NCBI GenBank assembly: GCA_002338885.1
Contig: DDJI01000097.1
Location: forward strand, 15,959 to 37,484
Length of the DNA stretch: 21,526 nucleotides
Origin: Ruminococcus sp. UBA1828
Lineage (GTDB): Bacteria; Bacillota; Clostridia; Oscillospirales; Ruminococcaceae
Direction of reading: 5' to 3'
Shown: one piece after another, positions 1 to 6,550 of the stretch
Layout: each line of letters begins with the position of its first letter
Numbering within the stretch: position 1 is the first letter of the stretch
Position numbers and translations under genes: made by a program
Notes under the pieces: model-generated
What the model saw: the letters and a program-made list of their open reading frames with translations, nothing else
The model's database searches: none
What the model was told of the DNA's origin: nothing

Positions 1-2
1 CC

Positions 3-941
3 GCCACTCTGCCCATATGCTCCGTGCGCGGCGTAGCATACTCCACCTTCACGATAATAAACCTCAAAAACAACGAAACCGCCGACCTGATACAGTATGA
101 CAACCCCAAGGTCATACTCTTCAGAAACGGCGCCAACTACGACTACCCCACCACCGAGATGAACATCGGCGGGAAGAAGATACTCAGCTCGAGCATAAAG
201 CTTTGCGAAAACGACATATTCGTCGCCATGAGCGACGGCTGCCCGCATGCGGGAATAGGTTCGGCGTTCAACTTCGGCTGGAAGCGCGAGGACATAATAG
301 AGTTTTTGGAGCCGCTGTCGATAGTGGGCTACACGTCAAAGACGCTGTCCACCATACTTGTAGACGAGTGCAACAAGCTTTACGGCGAGCGTCCGGGAGA
401 CGATGCCACGGCATGCGTCGTAAGGATAAGAAAGCGCGAGCCGATGAACCTTCTGTTCGGTCCGCCTTCAAACCGCGACGACTGCGACAGAATGATGTCG
501 CTGTTCTTCTCAAAGAATGGCAAGCACATAGTCTGCGGCGGAACGACGTCCTCAATCGCAGCTAAGTTTTTGGGCAAGCCGCTTAAAGCGTCTATAAACT
601 TTGAACGCTCGGACGTGCCGCCCATAGCTGAAATAGAGGGAGTAGACCTTGTGACGGAAGGCGTCATAACGGTAAACAAGGTGGTTGAGTATGCAAAGGA
701 CTACCTTAAAAACAACGAGAGCTACGAGCAATGGAGCTACAAGCGCGACGGAGCGTCGCTCATAGCGAGAATGCTCTTTGAAGAGGCGACCGACATAAAC
801 TTCTTCGTCGGCAGAGCCATTAACCCCGCGCATCAAAACCCCGACCTCCCGATAAACTTCAGCATAAAGATGAACCTTGTCGAGGAGCTGTCAAAGTGCC
901 TGAAGCAGATGGGCAAGAGAATTAAAGTGAGCTACTTCTGA
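3..941 (+). CDS. SpoIIE/PP2C-type serine phosphatase, 5' end cut off by window edge
   Basis: The reading frame is open to the left edge, so the N-terminus lies outside the window; the GTG at 24 is internal. The visible protein begins inside a SpoIIE/PP2C-like phosphatase domain: a strand ending YSTFTI, then DIFVAMSDGCPHAGIG, which carries the metal-binding Asp of the family, and the closing motif GERPGDDATACVV with the paired aspartates. Enzymes of this family remove phosphate from serine or threonine on regulatory proteins. After the phosphatase domain come about 165 residues that I do not recognise, with a glycine-rich VCGGTTSSIAA stretch. The next gene, 57 bases downstream on the same strand, is a [FeFe] hydrogenase, so the two are probably cotranscribed. 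Phosphatase genes beside monomeric clostridial hydrogenases are a known arrangement; a role in redox or H2 signalling is inference. Confidence 0.85.
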   Translation, partial: ATLPICSVRGVAYSTFTIINLKNNETADLIQYDNPKVILFRNGANYDYPTTEMNIGGKKILSSSIKLCENDIFVAMSDGCPHAGIGSAFNFGWKREDIIEFLEPLSIVGYTSKTLSTILVDECNKLYGERPGDDATACVVRIRKREPMNLLFGPPSNRDDCDRMMSLFFSKNGKHIVCGGTTSSIAAKFLGKPLKASINFERSDVPPIAEIEGVDLVTEGVITVNKVVEYAKDYLKNNESYEQWSYKRDGASLIARMLFEEATDINFFVGRAINPAHQNPDLPINFSIKMNLVEELSKCLKQMGKRIKVSYF

Positions 942-998
942 CGCAACACCTGCGTGATGAATAGGTGAATACAAATTTGTTTTTACAGAGGTGTACTA

Positions 999-2444
999 AT
1001 GAGAAAATTTGATACCAAAGTTCAGCATTTGAAGTACAAGGTACTTCGCGAGGTGGCAAGGCAGGCGTGGGCGGACACGCTCTTTGACAACCTCTTGGAT
1101 ATTCCCAAAATAATAGTCCCCGGCAACACACCTACCATGCGCTGCTGCGTGTACAAGGAAAGGGCGATACTTTCCGAGCGCGTCAAGATGGCGATGGGCG
1201 GAGACAAGGACAACCATAACGTAATAGAGGTAATAGAGATTGCGTGCGACGAGTGCCCTGTCGGCGGATATGAGGTTACAAATGCATGCAGAGGATGCTT
1301 GGCGCACCGCTGCGAGGACGTATGCCGGCGCGGGGCGATAAGCTTTGACTCAAACCACGTTGCGCACATAGACAAAACAAAGTGCGTCGAGTGCGGAGCG
1401 TGCGCAAAGGTCTGCCCTTACACCGCTATAGTCAGCCACAAGCGTCCCTGCCAGAACGCATGCAAGATTAAAGCGATATCCATGAACGAAAACAAGGCGG
1501 CTACCATAGACAACTCCAAGTGCATAGCCTGCGGAGCATGCGTGTACCAGTGCCCCTTCGGTGCCATCATGGACAAGTCATACATCCTAAACGTAATAGA
1601 CCTCATCAAAAAGAGCCAGGAAGGCAAGGACTACAAGCTTTACGCAGTCGTCGCGCCCTCCATATCGAGCCAGTTCACATATGCAAAGCTCGGACAGGTC
1701 ATCACGGGACTTAAGGTTTTAGGGTTCCACACCGTCGTGGAGGCGGCTTTGGGCGCGGACATGGTGGCGCAGGCCGAGTCAAAGGAGCTTAGCGAAAAGG
1801 GATTTTTGACAAGCTCCTGCTGTCCGGCGTTTGTAAACTACATCGAAAAGAGCTTCCCTGAATTTAAGGATAATATCTCCCACAACCTTTCGCCTATGGC
1901 GACGATATCTAAGTACATCAAGGACACGACCGAGGGCGCAAAGATAGTCTTTATCGGCCCCTGCACGGCAAAGAAGATGGAGATTCAAAAGGAGTCGGTG
2001 AAGCCGTATGTAGATGCTGTGCTCACGTTTGAGGAGCTTCAGGCGCTGTTTGACAGCCGCGACATCGACATAACCACCCTTGAAGAGGGCGTTTTGGACA
2101 ACGCAAGCTACTTCGGACGCATATTTGCCCGCTGCGGCGGTCTTGCCGATGCGGTTGCAGAGGGACTTAAAGAGCAAAACCTTGATAAGGACTTTGAGCT
2201 AAAGGCGTTCTCGTGCGACGGAATAGAGCAGTGCAAGATTGCGCTCTTGAAAAAGAGCAAGGGACTTCTCGACGCGAACTTCATCGAGGGCATGGCATGC
2301 ATAGGTGGCTGCATAGGCGGCGCGGGATGCCTCACCCACGGCGAAAAGAACAAGGCCGAGGTTGACAAGTACGGCAGAGAGGCGCTTGAAAAGACGATTG
2401 CGGATGCGGTTTCAGTGCTTCAAAACCCCTTCAGCAAAAAGTAA
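999..2444 (+). CDS. Monomeric [FeFe] hydrogenase with ferredoxin-type Fe-S domains (group B-like)
   Basis: This 481-residue protein interconverts protons and H2. Residues 97-109 hold CRGC...C...C, 129-139 and 175-185 hold two classic CxxCxxCxxxCP [4Fe-4S] motifs, and 151/155 add two more cysteines. The H-cluster domain fills the second half. Motif L1 is SSCCPAF (274-275 are the cysteine pair; Trp of the usual TSCCPxW is Phe). L2 is GPCTAKKME (Cys322), with Gly320 where the usual motif has Met. L3 is EGMACIGGCIGG (Cys434, Cys438). All four H-cluster cysteines are therefore present. The first 85 residues are not a recognised domain. The L1-L3 variants fit what is called group B rather than the classic A-type H2-producing enzymes; the exact subgroup needs a phylogeny. 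GAGGTG lies 6 bases before the ATG. A strong terminator follows. Confidence 0.93.
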   Translation: MRKFDTKVQHLKYKVLREVARQAWADTLFDNLLDIPKIIVPGNTPTMRCCVYKERAILSERVKMAMGGDKDNHNVIEVIEIACDECPVGGYEVTNACRGCLAHRCEDVCRRGAISFDSNHVAHIDKTKCVECGACAKVCPYTAIVSHKRPCQNACKIKAISMNENKAATIDNSKCIACGACVYQCPFGAIMDKSYILNVIDLIKKSQEGKDYKLYAVVAPSISSQFTYAKLGQVITGLKVLGFHTVVEAALGADMVAQAESKELSEKGFLTSSCCPAFVNYIEKSFPEFKDNISHNLSPMATISKYIKDTTEGAKIVFIGPCTAKKMEIQKESVKPYVDAVLTFEELQALFDSRDIDITTLEEGVLDNASYFGRIFARCGGLADAVAEGLKEQNLDKDFELKAFSCDGIEQCKIALLKKSKGLLDANFIEGMACIGGCIGGAGCLTHGEKNKAEVDKYGREALEKTIADAVSVLQNPFSKK

Positions 2445-2456
2445 CAGACGGTTTTG

Positions 2457-2490
2457 GCGGCGGGCGCAGATGTGTGCCTGCCGCTTTTTT
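2457..2490 (+). terminator. Rho-independent terminator after hydrogenase
   Basis: A 12-bp stem (2457-2468 with 2473-2484, two G-T pairs) with a GATG loop is followed directly by six T. It begins 12 bases after the hydrogenase stop and ends the phosphatase-hydrogenase unit. Confidence 0.9.
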
Positions 2491-2525
2491 GCACAGCGCC
2501 GGACAGCGCATGCCGCAAAACAGTA

Positions 2526-2554
2526 TTGACAGCGGCGCTCAAAGCATGTATAAT
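2526..2554 (+). promoter_or_regulatory. SigA-type promoter of queT
   Basis: TTGACA at 2526-2531 and TATAAT at 2549-2554 are both exact consensus and are 17 bases apart. The expected start of transcription is near 2561, giving a leader of about 88 bases. The leader begins with a hairpin (TGTTTGC 2560-2566 with GCAAACA 2582-2588) and ends in the preQ1-like pseudoknot. Confidence 0.88.
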
Positions 2555-2594
2555 GCATATGTTTGCGCCGCCGTTGACAGTGCAAACAGGTATG

Positions 2595-2640
2595 TTGGGT
2601 GTTCCCCTTGATAACCACCCAAAATTTTTAAAAAACAAGG
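2595..2640 (+). promoter_or_regulatory. Candidate preQ1 riboswitch (compact H-type pseudoknot, preQ1-I-like) controlling queT translation
   Basis: P1 is 7 bp: TTGGGTG 2595-2601 with CACCCAA 2616-2622. Its loop holds CCTTG (2606-2610), which pairs with CAAGG (2636-2640) downstream to make P2. Loop 1 is TTCC, loop 2 is ATAAC ending in a cytosine at 2615, and loop 3 is a 13-base A/T-only linker ending in an A run. This is the layout of preQ1-I riboswitches, and the loop 2 ending (TAAC) and the AAAACAAGG tail resemble the translational thermophile example of that class as I remember it. P2 covers the two G of the GGTGAT ribosome binding site (2639-2644), so ligand binding should block translation. 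The gene downstream is a queT-type transporter, a usual target. The class call is by eye; preQ1-II shares the idea of pairing the ribosome binding site. Confidence 0.72.
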
Positions 2641-2648
2641 TGATATAA

Positions 2649-3125
2649 GTGAAAAAACTGTCAGTAACACGTCTTGTAAAGCTTGCGGTAGTGGCAGCGG
2701 TGTACGTTGTGCTAACGCTTGCTCTGGGCTTTATGTCCTATGCGAACATTCAGTTTCGGATTGCGGAGGCTTTGATGCTTCTGTGCTTCTACAAAAAGGA
2801 TTACGGAATATCTTTGATTGTAGGATGCTTTATAGCAAATCTGTTCAGCCCGATGGCTCTTGATATGGTGTTCGGAACCGCCGCCACAATTCTTGCGGTG
2901 CTTCTCATCTACATATCGCCCAACATCTATGTTGCGTCGTTGGCGCCTGTCGTCACAAACGCCTTTGTTGTCGGCTTTGAGCTTTACTACTTCCTCGACC
3001 TCCCCTTCTGGCTGTCATGCTTCCAGGTGGCAGCGGGAGAGTTTGTATGCGTGTGCATTTTGGGAGTGGTGCTGTTTAAGCTGCTTGAGAAAAACAAAAA
3101 GTTCATGCAGCTCGTCACAAACTGA
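2649..3125 (+). CDS. queT: QueT family transporter, likely queuosine precursor (preQ0/preQ1) uptake
   Basis: The 158-residue protein is very hydrophobic, with about five membrane helices (near 10-30, 51-69, 75-90, 95-117, 120-146) and a positively charged C-terminus. The signature QFRIAEALMLL near 35-45, followed by GISLIVGCFIANLFSP, matches the QueT family (COG4708). These proteins act as substrate-binding S-components that work with a shared ECF energy module to import queuosine precursors for tRNA modification; no ECF module genes are in the window. The start is GTG at 2649 with GGTGAT four bases upstream. The own promoter and the candidate preQ1 riboswitch in its leader support the substrate assignment independently of homology. 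Confidence 0.87.
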   Translation: MKKLSVTRLVKLAVVAAVYVVLTLALGFMSYANIQFRIAEALMLLCFYKKDYGISLIVGCFIANLFSPMALDMVFGTAATILAVLLIYISPNIYVASLAPVVTNAFVVGFELYYFLDLPFWLSCFQVAAGEFVCVCILGVVLFKLLEKNKKFMQLVTN

Positions 3126-3206
3126 CGCGCATGCCGCTTCGGTGTTTTGTTTTCCGCCTTCCGCGGATAAAAATCAAGGGCATGCGATTTGGCGGAAAAT
3201 AAAACT

Positions 3207-3243
3207 AAAAAATCACGGGCAATCATGCTTCCCGTGATTTTTT
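3207..3243. terminator. Bidirectional terminator between queT and WYL gene
   Basis: A 13-bp perfect stem (3207-3219 with 3231-3243) with an 11-base loop carries an A run on the left and a T run on the right, so it can end transcription from queT on the plus strand and from the WYL operon on the minus strand. Confidence 0.85.
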
Positions 3244-3255
3244 GTTTGCAAGCTC

Positions 3256-3315
3256 TTTATGTTTGCACGCAGCTGTTTATGTTTGTCCGCGAATATTTAT
3301 ATTTGCGTGCAATAA
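3256..3315. repeat. Three 20-bp direct repeats in convergent intergenic DNA
   Basis: Units start at 3256, 3276 and 3296. Each begins TTTATGTTTG or TTTATATTTG and then diverges. A partial relative (GTTTGCAAGCTC) lies just before, at 3244-3255. No gene is visible in 3126-3422 beyond these repeats and the terminator. Confidence 0.6.
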
Positions 3316-3422
3316 TTGTGCAGTTAGCATTGTATTATTGGTGAAGGGCTCCCGCCGTCACCGGCGCCGCTCTTGTTCATGTTTCACGTCCTTCGGCGTA
3401 TCTCGTCGGGGGACATTTTTTG

Positions 3423-4403
3423 TCAGTCGTACATGGCGGATATCTCCGAGAGCTTCTTTTTCGCCTCGTTTACAACCCATTCCGGAGCGGTCACCCTGGC
3501 ATCTGCGCCAAACTGGAACAGCCATCCCCAAAACGTCGGGCTGACCTGTATGTCGAGCTTTACGGTGAATTTGTCGTCCGAAACCCTGTTTACATGCACG
3601 CTGTCCCCGAAACGGTCTATCAGCACGTTTATGAGGCTGACCGACATTTCAAGCGTAACCGTCTCCCTTGTTCCGCCGTACATGCTGTAAGTGCCCATAA
3701 GCTCCTTTGCAAGCTCCTCTTCTCCCATGCTGAGCGCCCTGCGCTTCTTTGTGGAAATCTCCACGCCGCTCATCCTGTCCACTCTGTAGCGGCACAGCTC
3801 GTCGTGCTTCACGCAGTAGCAGACAAGGTAGTAGCAGTCGTTTTCCCATATCAAATAGTACGGCGACACCTGATACACCTCGCCGTGGTGGCGGTACCTC
3901 TTCTTTTTCTCAAGGTCGTACTCGGTGTAGCGGAAAACTATCTGCCTGTCGCGGAATATGGCGTCGTGTATGGCGTTTATGGAGTAGTATATTGCCTCGT
4001 TGTAGGTCTTTACCCTGTTTCCGACGTATATCATTCTGCGCAGCTGCTGAGCCTTGTATTTGCTTGTGAGGTTTTGCAGCTTCTTTATCAGCTCGTCTGA
4101 TTTCTTCTTTGTCAGAAACTTAGAGGACGCCACGGCATCCGCAAGGACGAGCAGCTCCTCATCCTGAAAGTTCCTTGATCCGATATAGTAGTAATTTGAG
4201 TGCCCGACTTTTTCAATCATGACATCAAGTCCGGAGTCGATCAGCGTCGCTATATCGTCATACACCGTTTTTCTCTCTACGCTCACGCCGTGCGCCGCAA
4301 GCTTTTCTATCAGCTCGTTTACCGTAAGCTTGTGATTTTCGTCAGTCTCGTTTAAAAGAATGTTCTGAAGAATCAGGAGCTTTTGCTTTTGTCTTGTCTG
4401 CAT
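3423..4403 (-). CDS. WYL-domain transcriptional regulator (YafY-like)
   Basis: This 326-residue protein has the standard three-part plan. Residues 1-75 form a winged helix-turn-helix for DNA binding (LTVNELIEKLAAHGVSVERKT as the recognition region). Residues about 145-215 are the WYL domain (YRHHGEVYQVSPYYLIWEND, then YYLVCY and YRVDRM). Residues about 240-326 are the C-terminal WCX extension. WYL regulators sense nucleic acids or nucleotide-like ligands in several studied cases, including DNA-damage regulators; the ligand here is unknown. The gene starts 14 bases after the DUF896 gene ends and is surely in the same transcript. GGTGA lies just upstream of the ATG. The same transcript starts from a promoter divergent from an SOS-box promoter. 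Confidence 0.88.
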   Translation of the reverse strand: MQTRQKQKLLILQNILLNETDENHKLTVNELIEKLAAHGVSVERKTVYDDIATLIDSGLDVMIEKVGHSNYYYIGSRNFQDEELLVLADAVASSKFLTKKKSDELIKKLQNLTSKYKAQQLRRMIYVGNRVKTYNEAIYYSINAIHDAIFRDRQIVFRYTEYDLEKKKRYRHHGEVYQVSPYYLIWENDCYYLVCYCVKHDELCRYRVDRMSGVEISTKKRRALSMGEEELAKELMGTYSMYGGTRETVTLEMSVSLINVLIDRFGDSVHVNRVSDDKFTVKLDIQVSPTFWGWLFQFGADARVTAPEWVVNEAKKKLSEISAMYD

Positions 4404-4417
4404 ACTTCACCGCCCGC

Positions 4418-4678
4418 TCATATTTTATCGTCCGCGTCCGCCGTTTCAACCGTCTCAACCGTCTCGACGCTTATCGCCTCAACGCCTGCGCCGCCCGATG
4501 CCGCCGGCAATTCGTCCACTATCTCCACCGCGTCAAGCGTCGCTTTAAGGTTTGCTATCACTGCGGCTCTGTACTCGTTTCTTAAGATATTTTGCTCCGC
4601 TTTTTCCGCTCCCGTCAGGCCGACGGTCCGCGATTTGCGCGCAAGATAGTTTATCCTCTCGATTTTTTTACTGTCCAT
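4418..4678 (-). CDS. DUF896 family protein (YnzC-like) with repeat tail
   Basis: Residues 1-55 (KIERINYLARKSRTVGLT, AEQNILRNEYRAAVIANLK) match the short helical-hairpin DUF896 / UPF0291 family, whose members are usually about 60-80 residues. The biochemical function is unknown. In Bacillus subtilis the family member ynzC sits in the LexA-controlled yneA operon. This copy has 86 residues; the last 30 are low-complexity, with ISVETVETVETAD encoded by 9-bp tandem repeats (4443-4469). GGGAG lies 7 bases before the ATG. It is the first gene of a two-gene operon with the WYL regulator. Confidence 0.85.
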   Translation of the reverse strand: MDSKKIERINYLARKSRTVGLTGAEKAEQNILRNEYRAAVIANLKATLDAVEIVDELPAASGGAGVEAISVETVETVETADADDKI

Positions 4679-4729
4679 TTTTTCACTCCCAAAGTTTCGC
4701 TTGCCGCGAAAAAACCTCTCTATACACCG

Positions 4730-4758
4730 ATTATACTACACTATTGCGCCCTTTGCAA
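4730..4758 (-). promoter_or_regulatory. Promoter of the DUF896-WYL operon
   Basis: Reading the minus strand, TTGCAA (4758-4753) and an exact TATAAT (4735-4730) are 17 bases apart. The ATG follows about 50 bases later. The divergent SOS-box promoter starts 34 bases behind it. Confidence 0.75.
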
Positions 4759-4791
4759 CACTTTATGTCCAAAAAATCCCCCTGAAATTCG

Positions 4792-4819
4792 TTGACTTTT
4801 CTTATGCGGCGGGTATCAT
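4792..4819 (+). promoter_or_regulatory. Promoter of the 64-residue SOS-box gene
   Basis: TTGACT at 4792-4797 and TATCAT at 4814-4819 are 16 bases apart, each one base from consensus. The predicted start is near 4826, immediately before the LexA box. Confidence 0.72.
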
Positions 4820-4834
4820 TGTAATCAAGGAATT

Positions 4835-4848
4835 AGAACATATGTTCT
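4835..4848. promoter_or_regulatory. LexA (SOS) box
   Basis: AGAACATATGTTCT is a perfect 14-bp palindrome with the core GAAC-N4-GTTC of the Gram-positive LexA site; only the outermost C/G of the Bacillus consensus is replaced by A/T. It lies about 9 bases after the predicted transcription start, where a repressor would block the plus-strand promoter. Confidence 0.78.
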
Positions 4849-4881
4849 TGTGCGGGAGGATATTTTCAGGAGGGATATAAA

Positions 4882-5076
4882 ATGCAGGACATGCTGAAAA
4901 GGTATCTTAAAGAGGCGGACATGCTTTTGGAGCGTTCAAGAGCGCTCGGCGAGGAGCTTGCGCATGAAACGGATGTGGACAAGTCAAACCTTCTTGCGGC
5001 AAGAAAGAGGCTTTTGGACATAGAGAGGTACGAAATACTTCTCGACATCCGCAGCATAAGGGAGTATCTTGAGTAG
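4882..5076 (+). CDS. Small helical protein of unknown function behind an SOS box
   Basis: I do not recognise this 64-residue protein. It is highly charged, without cysteine, signal peptide or membrane segment, and looks like two amphipathic helices (about 3-27 and 35-64, heptad-like leucines) joined by a HETDVDK turn. The ribosome binding site AGGAGGG, 7 bases before the ATG, is very strong. A promoter and LexA box lie directly upstream, so expression after DNA damage is expected. It is not like the SOS division inhibitor YneA, which has a membrane segment and a LysM domain. The next gene, darA, is 163 bases away behind a hairpin, so this gene may be a transcript of its own. A small DUF2508-like protein is conceivable but not shown. 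Confidence 0.75.
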   Translation: MQDMLKRYLKEADMLLERSRALGEELAHETDVDKSNLLAARKRLLDIERYEILLDIRSIREYLE

Positions 5077-5169
5077 CGGCGGAGCGAAAATGGTTTTAGG
5101 GCGAAATATTTGATAAAAAAAGATTGCGATGTTTGCTTTGATGTGGTAATATAAGAATATGAGTTGTGC

Positions 5170-5193
5170 AAACTGTCCTGTAGGGCGGTTTTT
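5170..5193 (+). terminator. Weak terminator-like hairpin between the SOS-box gene and darA
   Basis: A 9-bp stem with two G-T pairs (5170-5178 with 5183-5191) and a TGTA loop runs into five T, three of them part of the stem. It could be a leaky terminator or an attenuator before darA. A weak promoter-like pair (TTGCGA 5124-5129, TAATAT 5147-5152) just upstream could feed it. Confidence 0.4.
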
Positions 5194-5239
5194 ACGGCGT
5201 AACATTTCATTATTACATACAGAAAGGGGCCTAAATTAT

Positions 5240-5557
5240 ATGAAGCTTATCATTGCTATAATTAACGACGACGATTTCAGAGGGTTATCGGAAGCATTGA
5301 TAAAGGCTGAGTTTCAGTCTACAAGGCTCTCCTCGACGGGAAGTTTTTTGAGGTCGGGAAACTCCACACTCCTGATGTGCGTTGAGGACGAAAGACTCGA
5401 CGAATGTATAGAGATAATCCACACTCATTGCAGAAAGCGCAAGCAGCTTGTCGCATCGCCCGCTCTTCACGGCGCCTTCCCGTCATATCCGGTTGAGGTT
5501 ATTGTCGGAGGAGCGACGGTGTTTGTCACCGACGTCGAGAGGTTTGAAAAGTATTGA
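5240..5557 (+). CDS. darA: Cyclic-di-AMP receptor DarA (PII-like)
   Basis: The 105-residue protein matches the PII-like c-di-AMP receptor DarA (YaaQ; Bacillus form 109 residues). Visible family features are the start MKLIIAIINDDD, the ligand-loop region TGSFLRSGNSTLLMCVEDER at 33-52, and the C-terminal PYPVEV-like YPVEVIVGGATVFV. DarA binds the second messenger c-di-AMP as a trimer; its output partner is not firmly known. The ATG at 5240 is chosen because AGAAAGGGG lies 10 bases upstream and the protein then begins exactly like the family; an upstream in-frame ATG at 5159 would add 27 unrelated residues. The stop overlaps the start of holB, as in the conserved tmk-darA-holB-ricT region of Firmicutes. 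Confidence 0.93.
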   Translation: MKLIIAIINDDDFRGLSEALIKAEFQSTRLSSTGSFLRSGNSTLLMCVEDERLDECIEIIHTHCRKRKQLVASPALHGAFPSYPVEVIVGGATVFVTDVERFEKY

Positions 5558-6516
5558 TGAGGCTTTGGGGCAAGGATACTCAGGCAGAGCTTATCCGTTC
5601 GATGATACTAAACGATAAGCTCTGTCATTCCTTTATATTGACAGGCGACGAGGGCATAGGTAAAAGGACGCTTGCTAAGTACATAGCCGCCGCAGCGCTG
5701 TGCGAAAATGCAACGGGTGTTCCCTGCGGGCAGTGCCGCAGCTGCCGCATGTGCGAGCACGGCGGGCATCCCGACCTGATAGAGCTGTCCCCCACCGGCA
5801 AGTCTGACAACTTTCGCGTGGACGACTTGCGGCCCGTGGTGTCTGATGCAAGCGTTGCAGCCAACGAAGGCGGTTACAAAGTATACATAATCCCCGAAAT
5901 AGACAAAGCCCTGCCGGCGGCGCAAAACATACTTTTGAAGGTGTTTGAGGAACCGCCGGAGCACGTGATATTCATAATGACGGCGCAAAGGCGTGAAAAA
6001 GTCCTGCCCACAATACTTTCAAGGGCGGTGGTGCTCCCCGTTTACGAGGCGGGGCGGGCTGAATGCATAAGCGCGCTTTTGGAGCTTGGCGCAAGCGAGG
6101 ACGACGCATCGAAGGCGTATGACGTGTTCGGCGGGAACATCGGAAAGTGCCTTGAATACATACGCGGCGAAGGCAGGCAGGCGCTCGAGAGGATAAGAGG
6201 CATTGCGGGCGCAATATCTGCCGCGGACGAGTATGCGCTTGCCAAGGCGCTGTTTATTTCCGACCGAGACGAGTGCCTGGAGGTGTGTGCGGGGCTTTCG
6301 GAGCTTGTGTGCGACGTATGCATTATAAAGCAGGGCGGAACGGCGCAGTCGTGTTTTAAAGCGGAGGCAGCCGAGCTGAGCAAAAGCATCAGGATGAGCG
6401 GCGCCGTGAATATGTACTCCGATATTGCTCAAGCTATAGACAAGCTTCAGAAAAACGCCAACGTCACACTTACCATGTGTGACCTCGGCGCAAGGCTAAA
6501 GGCGGATTCTGTATGA
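5557..6516 (+). CDS. holB: DNA polymerase III subunit delta'
   Basis: This 319-residue protein is the delta' part of the clamp loader, which opens the sliding clamp at replication forks. It has the AAA+ Walker A-like GDEGIGKR at 30-37, the zinc cysteines C49, C57, C60, C63, the VYIIPEIDKALPAAQNILLKVFEEP stretch around the Walker B and sensor region, and LSRAV, the SRC-type motif. The C-terminal third is poorly conserved, as usual. The ATG at 5557 overlaps the darA stop (TGATG), giving translational coupling; a TTG one codon earlier is less likely. Next comes ricT, 34 bases away. Confidence 0.92.
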   Translation: MRLWGKDTQAELIRSMILNDKLCHSFILTGDEGIGKRTLAKYIAAAALCENATGVPCGQCRSCRMCEHGGHPDLIELSPTGKSDNFRVDDLRPVVSDASVAANEGGYKVYIIPEIDKALPAAQNILLKVFEEPPEHVIFIMTAQRREKVLPTILSRAVVLPVYEAGRAECISALLELGASEDDASKAYDVFGGNIGKCLEYIRGEGRQALERIRGIAGAISAADEYALAKALFISDRDECLEVCAGLSELVCDVCIIKQGGTAQSCFKAEAAELSKSIRMSGAVNMYSDIAQAIDKLQKNANVTLTMCDLGARLKADSV

Positions 6517-6550
6517 AAGGCATTTTAATACGCAAAGGCATGGTGATCAT

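Noticed and set aside
1..941. Phosphatase gene starting at GTG 24
   Set aside because: The frame continues to the window edge with typical domain sequence, so this codon is internal and the gene is cut by the window.
971..980. ACAAATTTGT palindrome between phosphatase and hydrogenase
   Set aside because: Only 10 bp and AT-rich, with no promoter beside it; it does not match the Rex redox operator.
2574..2579. A second TTGACA in the queT leader
   Set aside because: No -10 hexamer lies at 16-18 bases; the exact promoter upstream explains the gene.
3420..4100. A 226-codon open frame on the plus strand
   Set aside because: It is antisense to the well-supported WYL regulator, has no ribosome binding site, and its sequence is a low-quality Val/Leu/Tyr-rich shadow.
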